Shown piece by piece: positions 56,986 to 64,000 of a DNA stretch of 64,000 nt (position 1 is the stretch's first letter; each line of letters opens with the position of its first letter). The position numbers were made by a program, and so were the translations under genes. The notes below the pieces were generated by a model. It saw nothing but the letters and a program-made list of their open reading frames with translations, did not search any database and was not told where the DNA came from. Location of the stretch: contig JAUTXW010000058.1 in NCBI GenBank assembly GCA_030620095.1, positions 1-64,000 on the forward strand, in the 5' to 3' direction. Source of the stretch: Kuschelorhynchus macadamiae (Eukaryota > Arthropoda > Insecta > Coleoptera > Curculionidae).

Positions 56986-57339
56986 TCATATATACATACT
57001 CTACGAAAAGTTGTTTTGTTAAACATGGTTAAGTTAATAAGTTTCTAGGATAATACACAAAAGATACGTAATAAAAAGTCGTATATATTTAATTAAAATT
57101 TTCATGTACTTTAATATTTCTAGTATTTTTCAAAGTGTAAGTTTTCTCGTTTTATTATAGAAAAACCACATTAAAAACAAATAGGTCCACCTAAATCAAA
57201 AGAATAACTGAATACTTTTAAAAATAAGAGCAGAATCATTAATAAAAAAATTGGTAGAATAGAATACAGATTTTTTCTTCTCCCTAAATGTTTGCGCACC
57301 CCATATATCATAAGAAAATTTGAACAGTTGCTATCTGTA
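56986..57339. other. No gene recognised
   Basis: A+T-rich spacer between the LINE F tail and mariner G; no feature seen. Confidence 0.5.
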
Positions 57340-57603
57340 TACAACCTGTGACAAAAGGAAAAGGCGAAATATCTCAGGTACTGCTTACCTGAATTTAATG
57401 AAAATATGCACACCTATGTATGAAAGTACGCCGGATCCAACGGAGAGTTTCACATCGCTGCCAAGTTTACCGTTTTTCTATTATAAAAGGAAAATAATTT
57501 CTTTTAATAGAACATCTTATAAATCTGCGTAAAATTCTCAATACTTTTTATTAAGAACATTGCCTGATACGTTCGGCAATGTCAGTTTTGTTGATTTACA
57601 AAA

Positions 57604-58537
57604 ATGAATCGTAAAATTAACAAAATATTTCGTAAAACTGGAGAGGTAAAAGTTGCTGTAGGTTCTGACAGACCTAAAAGCTCAATATATGGTAATAAGG
57701 CTCTGAATGTTTTAATCAGTTTAAAAGAAAATCCACCCTTCTAGGAGAACATCAGGAAGAGAAAATGACGTCTCACACATATCCGTAGACCGATTTCCAA
57801 AAACCGAAAAGTTTTATGCATACAAAATAACTTTGGTGTAAGAACTCTCTAAGGATGATCACGATAGGCGCTTGGAATTTTGTGAAATCATGATGGAACG
57901 TTGCAATACCAATCTAAATTCTCTCTATCGAATTATTTTTTCCGACGAAGCAACTTTTTTTTAATGGAAAAGTTAACAGGCATAATTGTCGATATTGGGT
58001 CAGAAAAAATTCACATTGAATAGGTGAAAATCGTACCTAATTTCCCCAAAAGATAAACGTTTGGTGTGGTATAAAGGGTGCAAAAATAATCGGTCACATC
58101 TTCATGGAAGACACATCAACTGGAAAAAGATATTTGAATCTTTTAAGAACCGAAATTGTCCCAGCTATTGCAGAACTATTTCTGAATAGCAGTAAATTCT
58201 TTACTTTACCTGCTGTATATAGTATTTAAACTTGATTATTTTAGGCAATGGTGCACCAAATGATGAAATATGGTTTCAGCAGGATGGTGCTCCACTGCAT
58301 TTTGTTCGGAATGGTCGGAAATTTTTAGACAATATATATTTTTTTTTTTGAAAGATGGATTGAACGTAGGGGTACAATAGAGAGGCCACCTTGGTCTCCG
58401 GACTTGACGCCCTTCGATTATTTTTTGTAAAAACACCTTAAAATGTGGTGTATAAAACTGAGTCCAACGAACTCGAGAATTTAAAGGAGGGAATAGAAAT
58501 CGAATGTAGACGAATCGAAGGGGCTGGCATTCTTTTT
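57604..58537 (+). pseudogene. Element G transposase with intron, inactivated
   Basis: Mariner transposase. ATG at 57604; the first DNA-binding motif is deleted compared with the right arm, and the frame picks up at INKIFRKTGEVK and SDRPKSS. After frameshifts: YRIIFSDEATFF (first catalytic Asp), NRHNCRYWVRKN, INVWCGIKGAKIIGHIFMED, TSTGKRYLNLLRTEIVP. A 53-bp intron follows, then NDEIWFQQDGAPLHFVRNG (second Asp), a slippage in a T run, ERWIERRGTIERPPWSPDLT and PFDYFL (third Asp, about 40 residues on). All three catalytic residues remain. The C-terminus is lost at LINE H. Several stops and shifts. Confidence 0.85.
58192..58244 (+). other. Intron in element G transposase
   Basis: GTAAATTC at the 5' side and TTATTTTAG at the 3' side. 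Removing 53 bp joins LFLNS to SNGAPNDEIWFQQDG in frame. It lies just ahead of the second catalytic Asp, a different place from the intron in element B. Confidence 0.7.
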
Positions 58538-58540
58538 AAT

Positions 58541-58561
58541 AATAATAATAATAATAATAAA
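58541..58561 (-). repeat. (TTA)n tail of LINE H
   Basis: About seven AAT units on the plus strand directly after the mariner G coding sequence; the 3' tail of LINE H in its own orientation. Confidence 0.85.
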
Positions 58562-58567
58562 TAGCCT

Positions 58568-61523
58568 TTATTTAAGTGAAATTACAAAACAAAAATAATA
58601 CACAAAGGAAAGAATAAAAATAAAAATAAAAAAACAAAGCATTCCAGTGCTTGGCGCAGTCTGGCTAAAAGCTACTCTACTGAACCAAACAAAGACAAAA
58701 TAACAATAAACTAAACAAAATTCGATGACGCAAAATAGATAATCACCAAAAAAGTCCATAGTACTGCTGTCACATACGATATAATTCTTGTATTTAAACT
58801 TAAATTCTTTTAACGTCAGGTTAAGATATTCGCTTGGCAGTGCATTATAACATTTCACAGCATTGTATGAGAAACTTCTCTGAAACAAGGCTGTCCGATG
58901 GATGGGCATATCCAGCCTTGATACACTCCTTACTACTCTATTATGAATTTCACTTCGAAAAATAATACATTCTCTAATTGAGAATGGGGCTGAGGGGTTG
59001 TTAATAATATTTATTAAAAAACAACAAAAATGTAATTTTCTGCGTTGATCTATTTTTAACCACTTAAGTTCCCTGTACCAAAGTGAAACATGATCATATT
59101 TTCTTATATTATAAATTAGGCGAACACAAGCATTTTGAACTTTCTGAATTTTATTTTTACTTTCGTTGTCCAAACAGAATCCATAAATGTAATCACAATA
59201 ATTGAATTTACTTAATACCAGCGATTCACACAAATTCTTTTTCAATTTAGGATTTAAAAACTGTTTGCAGTTATATAGAGTTTTTAGAGAAAAGTATGCT
59301 CTCTGAAGTAATACCTTCAAGTGGTCCCTAAAATGCAAGTCATTATCCAAAATAATGCCCAAATTTTTTAATTTTTCTACAATATTAATTTTACATCCGT
59401 CAATTAAGATATTAATATTCTGTTTCAAAAAGTCACGCTGATTCCTATTAGAGAACACCATTGCAAATGATTTAGCAGGATTTAAAAATAAATTATGTTT
59501 CTTTGAAAGCTCGTTAATTATAAGTAAATCGAAATTAATACGCTCCTGTGCATTTACGAAGAAGTTAGGTTCAAAACAGAAGTATAACTATGTATCGTCT
59601 GCAAAAGCCTGTACTTTGCAATTTTGTAAAGATTTAAAAATATCCGAAGTATAAACTAGAAATAAAAGCGGACCCAAGACCGACCCCTGAGGTACTCCAG
59701 ACAAAACTTGTTTTAGTTCAGAATACTTGTTATCAGAGTATATTTTCTGAGTTCGATTGGACATATAAGAATGTAATATACTCAAAGCTATATCACTAAA
59801 ACCGTAATATTGCAGCTTTGCGATGAGAAGGGAATGATTAATGGTGTCAAATGCCTTAGTGAAATCTAAAAGTACTAATATAACATTTAATTGTTTATCC
59901 AGCAAGTATGAGATCATCAACCACGTTAATCAGTGCCACTGATGTCCCAAAATGTTTTTTAAACCCGCATTGCATAATAGGAATAATATTATTTGAAATA
60001 AAATAGTCAAACATTTGGGCGAAAATTTTTGATATAAGGATACTGATTTAAATCATTAAAATTTGTTGGATTATCTAATTTAGCCAGAGGTTTTCCGATA
60101 GAAATTTTCCACAGATCTGGGAAGTAACCAATTTCCAAACAACAGTTTATTATATGTGTAATGTATATGTCTATATGTGGGCTACAATATTTCAACATAT
60201 TGGGGGATATATCATCAGCGCCCATTGCATTAGATTTTAGGTTATTCAATATATTATGAATGTCATTAGTAGTAGCCATTTTGAAAGAAAATGATTGGTT
60301 GGAGTACTTCAAATTATTGTAATAGTCGACCTTCTCGCTACAGTCGGAAACATTCTGGAGGAAAGAGGCAAAATATTTATTAATTTCATTGGGATCAGAT
60401 AAATTTTTAGGTAATGTATAATTTTTGGTAGAACAAACATTCAGATTTTTAAGAGCAGACCACATTTTTTTTGAATTATTTCCTCTAGATACTGACTCCA
60501 AAAATTGCCTTTTTGCCTTTCTTACTTGGTCTAATGTAAAGTTACGTAACCTCTTATAATTGTTTCAGTCTTGTAAATTTTTTGTTTGTTTAAATAAACG
60601 CAATGCATCATCCCGCTGCTTCATAAAGATTTTGACATTCTCGTTTAACCACGGTGCTTTTGGCTTAGTAATACGGCATTCTCGTTTAGGAGCATGAATA
60701 TCAAATAGTTTTAATAACAAATTATTTAATATCTGAATCTTTAAGTCAATACTCGTCTCATACAAAATATTATCCCAAGGAAGCCTATGCATGTCACTTA
60801 AAAAAATATTAACATTAAAATTTCTAAAACACCTATATTCCACAACTCTTGGTACAATGTGACTCTTAGTGAGATTGAGTTCACAATAAATAATTTTATG
60901 ATCAGAAATTATATCGGCTGACAAAACTCCAGAGTTACGAATCACGGAAGAATCAGAAACAAAAATACAATCTATTAGAGTACTAGTGGATCCAGTCACC
61001 CTTGTGGGTTCGTTAATAATCTGTAACATATTAAAATTCTCAAAAAAATCAGTTAAGGCATTAGGCAGAGTCAACAAGTTGATATTAAAGTCACCCAAGC
61101 AATATATACTATCAAACATGGGATATAAATATGAAAATATATTATCTAGATCACTTAAAATGACATTGAAACCCAGTGAGGGAGGCTTATAAAAACACAA
61201 AATGCACATTTTTTGCTGCGTATTTTAACTTGAAAAATCAAGTATTCCAACCCAGAATTAGTTTCAAAATTAAAATTAATAATTTTTATATTATAGTTGA
61301 CATTTACATAAGCTGCAACTCCACCCCCCCTCCCCGCTCTGTCTTTTCTAATTAGTTGAAACTCAGGAATATGAAAAAAATCTGAATCATCACCCTCGGA
61401 AAGCCATGTCTCAGACAACATCATAATATCGAATTTATTGTCCATTACCAAGTTTTTAAATTCATTAAACCCCGTAAAGATTGACCTAATATTTAAATGT
61501 CCTATTTTTAAACCATTCGACAT
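58568..61523 (-). pseudogene. LINE H ORF2: endonuclease and reverse transcriptase
   Basis: Starts MSNGLKIGHLNIRSIF at 61523. Endonuclease: MLSETWLSE, RAGRGGGVAAYVN, frameshift near 61200, YCLGDFNINLL (G-D-F-N box), TSTLIDCIFVSD, DIISDHKIIYCEL (S-D-H box). Linker APWLNENVKIFMKQRD, stop near 60563, SKKMWSALKNLN. Reverse transcriptase: NAMGADDISPNMLKY, YFPDLWKISIGKPLAK, frameshifts near 60030 and 59920, LVLLDFTKAFDTINHSLL (motif A), LSGVPQGSVLGPLLFLVYTS (motif B), VQAFADDT with the catalytic FADD and then a single stop at about 59587. The rest is open to 58568 (LKNLGIILDNDLHFRDHL, SKFNYCDYIYGF, NALPSEYLNLTL). No RNase H domain. Two stops and about three frameshifts. Confidence 0.88.
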
Positions 61524-61709
61524 ATTTCAAGTTTTTAAACTAGGCAAGTAACCCATATTGCTCTAGATAAAACAATGCAAAAAAAACTAACTAAAACAAA
61601 ACAAATAAAAGGAAAATTGCTCATATTTAAATCACCCAAAACAAATAAAATTTTCACAATATTCCTCAATACATATTTAGGATTACCTTCAATTGAAGTT
61701 ATTTTTCTA

Positions 61710-62165
61710 ATTATTCTTCAGCTTTTCTATGTCGGTTTCATCCGAAATTCTATGTACTACATCCCCATAACGCACATAAATATTACCGTTGTACACCCAC
61801 GCACTTTTATTAGTAAATTGACGAACTGCAAGATCGAACAATGTAAATCTAGTTTTAGTAAGGTCCTCTTTTATCTGAAAACCGGTGTTTTTTAAATGTT
61901 TACGATTTTTTAATACCGATTTTTAGTCATGTCACCAGAAAATTGTATCAATACTGCCGGAGGTTTGTTGTTTGGTATTTTCGCTGTCACACGGTAACAC
62001 TTCACTACATCAGTATCCTGAATATTTAACTTGAGTTTTTGTTTAAATAAATCGAGAACTTTGCCATGTATGTTTTCGTTATTTTCATGAGCGATACCAA
62101 AGATTCGGACATTAAGGTTGCGCGCTGATTATTCCTGGTTATCGATGATTCTTAATGCATTAAAT
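61710..62165 (-). pseudogene. LINE H ORF1, RNA-binding C-terminal part
   Basis: Nucleic-acid-binding protein of the LINE. Minus strand: NLNVRIFGIAHENNENIHGK, VLDLFKQKLKLNI, VVKCYRVTAKIPNNKPPAVL, IQFSGDMTKNRY, then after a frame change HLKNTGFQIKEDLTKTRFTL, AVRQFTNKSAWVYNGNIYVR and a stop. The order (I-F-G-I, C-x-R-V, P-x-A-V-L-I-Q-F, K-E-D-L-T, G-x-I-Y-V) matches ORF1 proteins of LINEs that have an RNA-recognition fold. The N-terminal coiled-coil part is missing, so the element is 5' truncated. Confidence 0.75.
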
Positions 62166-62289
62166 ATTTTCCCACAATATTTGCCCTACTGTCAGGAAGT
62201 AAATGGACAACATTTTAAACACCTTACTTAGGTTTAATAATTTATTGTTTGTTGTATTAGGTATTTCTTTTTTTATTGTATTGTTTCCG

Positions 62290-62949
62290 TTGTTTTTTAC
62301 AACCTACTGTTAAAATCGAGACGCTGTATTCTCTTTAGTGTTTTGGTAGCAAGATGAGGAATTTTTGTGCTTTCCGGTCTGCCAGAATGTACAGCATTTT
62401 TTACCTTTCCAGTTTCACGAAATGTTTTGTTCATTTTACTTACAGTAGATTAAGTTATTGGATTTCTGTTAAGATATTTGTCATTAAAAATGGTACAAAC
62501 ATCTTGCAGGTTTCGCATTCTATCCCCATAATCTAGAATAATCAAAATTTCAGGTCTTTGGGTTTTAGTTAAACGATCCATTTTTGTAAATCAACAAAAC
62601 GAAGATTGTCAAACATATCAGGTAACCTTTTGTGTGCAGGTATTTTAATAAAAAAATAATACATTACATTATGGATATTAGACCCTTATTTTCGCAAAAA
62701 CTGTTGACTTTCATGAAAAGTAGTCTTAATAAAGAGTATTGAGAATTATATGTAGATTTAAAAAAGTAATATAATATGGGATGTTGAAAAATAATTTCCT
62801 TTTATAATAAATAAACAGTAAACTTGACAGCAATGCGGAACTTGCCTTTGGATCCGGCATAATTTCATACATAAGGTACATATTTTTATTGAATTCAGGT
62901 AAGCATTACCCGAGATATTTCGCCGTTTCCTCACTTTTGTTACACGCTG
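62290..62949 (-). repeat. Element G right inverted arm
   Basis: Minus-strand copy of the element's 5' end. It is longer than the left arm because the left copy lost about 120 bp of leader (near 57565) and about 130 bp of coding start. Confidence 0.78.
62340..62581 (-). pseudogene. Duplicate mariner N-terminal exon in element G right arm
   Basis: Starts at the ATG at 62581 with MDRLTKTQRPEILIILDYG, a DUF4817-type start, then DRMRNLQDVCTIFNDKYL, one stop, VSKMNKTFRETGKVKNAVHS and GRPESTK. This is the DNA-binding part that is largely deleted from the plus-strand copy of element G. No catalytic region follows. As in element B, the DNA-binding exon is present at both ends. Confidence 0.75.
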
Positions 62950-62982
62950 TATTAATTTATGCATAACTAACTACTATAAAAC

Positions 62983-64000
62983 CAAGGGGCGTGCGGTGAA
63001 ATTTTAAGAAAGGGGAGCAATTTTTAGAAACTTACCTATTTGTAATGTAATTCGATTCTTCATTCATTTTTTGTAAATTCGTCAATGACGTCATCATAAA
63101 AACGACGCTGCTCCGACATAATTTGGAGAAGTTTATTTTCAATGGACAACAGCAATGTATGCGAAAGTCTCTCCTGCCCCGTTAAATTTCTCACGAATTT
63201 TTTTATAATGATGAACTTGTGGCAGGTATTGTCAATACTAATTCACACAATTTAGACACTTCGGTGTAGGTAGCTTCCAGCTCCTTGTCTTTTAAAAATT
63301 GCATTAGTTCCTTAGCGTTATTTTTTTCCGCTGTCATCAGTTTCGTAAATCACTTTTAGTTCAGATCGGAGTAACATTCGGTCGAAGAACTGGCCATAAT
63401 GAAGAAGAATAGATTTAAACGCATCTTCTGGAAAAGTTTTTCCTTTAAATGCATCAAAATTGCAGAGCTCGATGAATTTAAAATCACTTAAACCGTTAAA
63501 TCTATAGTTTATTTGTTGCTGAATTTGATCGATTATTTCATAAAAGAGGCGTCTGTATGATATTTGAACATCTCCCACCTTACCTGTTGGAAGATGCTTG
63601 GCTTTAGCTCGACATTTAACGTCATCGTTTTCTCCCAAAATAGGTCAAAGTAATCTCTTTTTTGGTTTAACATGGACTTAAAATCATCCACTTTTATTAG
63701 GTAAAAAGCAATATTATTTGTTTTAGTTTGTAATATATTAAAAACATTGTCTGAGATTGGAAATATTTCTGAAAATATGTTCAACAAATAATTAAAATTA
63801 AAATCTCGTTTCAAACAGTCCAAAAACCCCCTCGAACTATTTATTGCTTCTGAGTCCCACGTTTCATTATTTTCTATAATATTCTCAAATAGTTCAATGA
63901 GTGATTCACGATTTTCAGATACTGTTAACACAAGTCTTCCATTATAGTTCCACCTAGTAGGAGCTACTTTGGGCAATCGTTTGTGGACAATGGTGTACAA
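62983..64000 (-). mobile_element. hAT transposon, 3' part (runs off the window)
   Basis: The boundary at about 62983 reads AAGGGGCGTGCGGTGAAATT, like the C-A-G-G-G-G-C-G termini of many hAT elements. The transposase lies on the minus strand and continues past position 64000. Confidence 0.7.
63050..64000 (-). pseudogene. hAT-family transposase (ZMYM1-like), C-terminal part
   Basis: Entering at the window edge: VAPTRWNYNGRLVLTVSENR (P-T-R-W motif), LIELFENIIENNETWDSEA, FFNILQTK-like text within SDNVFNILQTKTNNIAFYL, then a frame change near 63540 to FYEIIDQIQQQINYRFNGL. After 63318 the text continues ELMQFLKDKELEATYTEVSK and LCELVLTIPATSSS, the start of the hAT dimerisation region, followed by more frame changes. 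The group is that of ZMYM1 or p52-repressor-like transposases. At least two frameshifts make this copy inactive. The N-terminus and first catalytic part are outside the window. Confidence 0.8.

Larger units (their letters stand above)
58538..62285 (-). mobile_element. LINE H, nearly full length (Jockey/CR1 group)
   Basis: Minus-strand LINE with most of ORF1, a complete but damaged ORF2 and a (TTA)n tail at 58541-58561 preceded by AATAAA. It lies within mariner G. Left flank GGCATTCTTTTT and right flank GGTATTTCTTTTTTT are similar but not identical, so a target duplication is only possible. The 5' limit is approximate. Confidence 0.8.
57342..62949 (+). mobile_element. Element G: mariner with inverted 5' ends, TA-flanked, split by LINE H
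   Basis: Left end CAACCTGTGACAAAAGG and right end, on the minus strand, CAGCGTGTAACAAAAGTG, with TA just outside both (57340-57341 and 62950-62951). Similarity of the two ends continues inward through GGCGAAATATCTC, TGCTTACCTGAATT, TTGTTGATTTACAAAAATG and into transposase N-terminal coding. So, as in element B, both ends are 5' ends. LINE H (about 58538-62285) sits between the plus-strand transposase and the right arm. Confidence 0.8.

Overview
The window looks like intergenic or intronic DNA from an arthropod genome, most likely an insect. Evidence is the high A+T, GT-AG introns of 53-58 bp inside transposase genes, and the mix of mobile elements: DD41D-type mariners, BEL/Pao, Penelope-like, Jockey/CR1/I-type LINEs, piggyBac and hAT. 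A beetle is plausible, but the sequence does not prove it. I found no convincing host gene, tRNA, rRNA or CRISPR array. Nearly everything that can be identified is a transposable element, usually broken and often nested, or a repeat array.

Layout. 0-5 kb: a mariner relic and a decayed Tc1/mariner-superfamily transposase (2350-3448). 4.9-8.2 kb: mariner A, split by element B (5272-7500), which sits between TA duplications, has ~640-bp inverted arms and a spliced transposase gene. 8.2-12 kb: mostly unassigned, plus a 5'-truncated LINE with a 15-bp target duplication. 12.1-14.9 kb: a Penelope-like element with a 14-bp flanking duplication, split by DD41D mariner C, also with long inverted arms. 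17.4-44.0 kb: about 12 kb of one degenerate repeat family (16 recognisable copies of a conserved core). It is interrupted by a Penelope fragment, by LINE D, which is itself split by a young full-length BEL/Pao retrotransposon (24537-31770), and by a piggyBac-like remnant carrying another LINE. 46-55 kb: two loci of a GGCCGCCATTTTG-bearing repeat, a head-to-head Penelope pair ending in (TA)n, a ~106-bp hairpin and a further (TA)n. 56.5-64 kb: an I-type LINE end, mariner G (57342-62949, TA-flanked, spliced, with inverted 5' ends) split by LINE H, and a hAT transposase running off the window.

The nesting gives a relative history: repeat array, then LINE D, then BEL/Pao; mariner A, then B; Penelope, then C; mariner G with LINE H inside. 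BEL/Pao is the youngest: its LTRs differ by one base and one 14-bp indel. The two least explained signals are the 17-44 kb repeat family, with a higher-order structure and a short inverted repeat, and the recurrence of long inverted arms carrying coding ends in three separate mariners. No gene here looks intact enough to act on its own, except possibly the BEL gag-protease-RT part.
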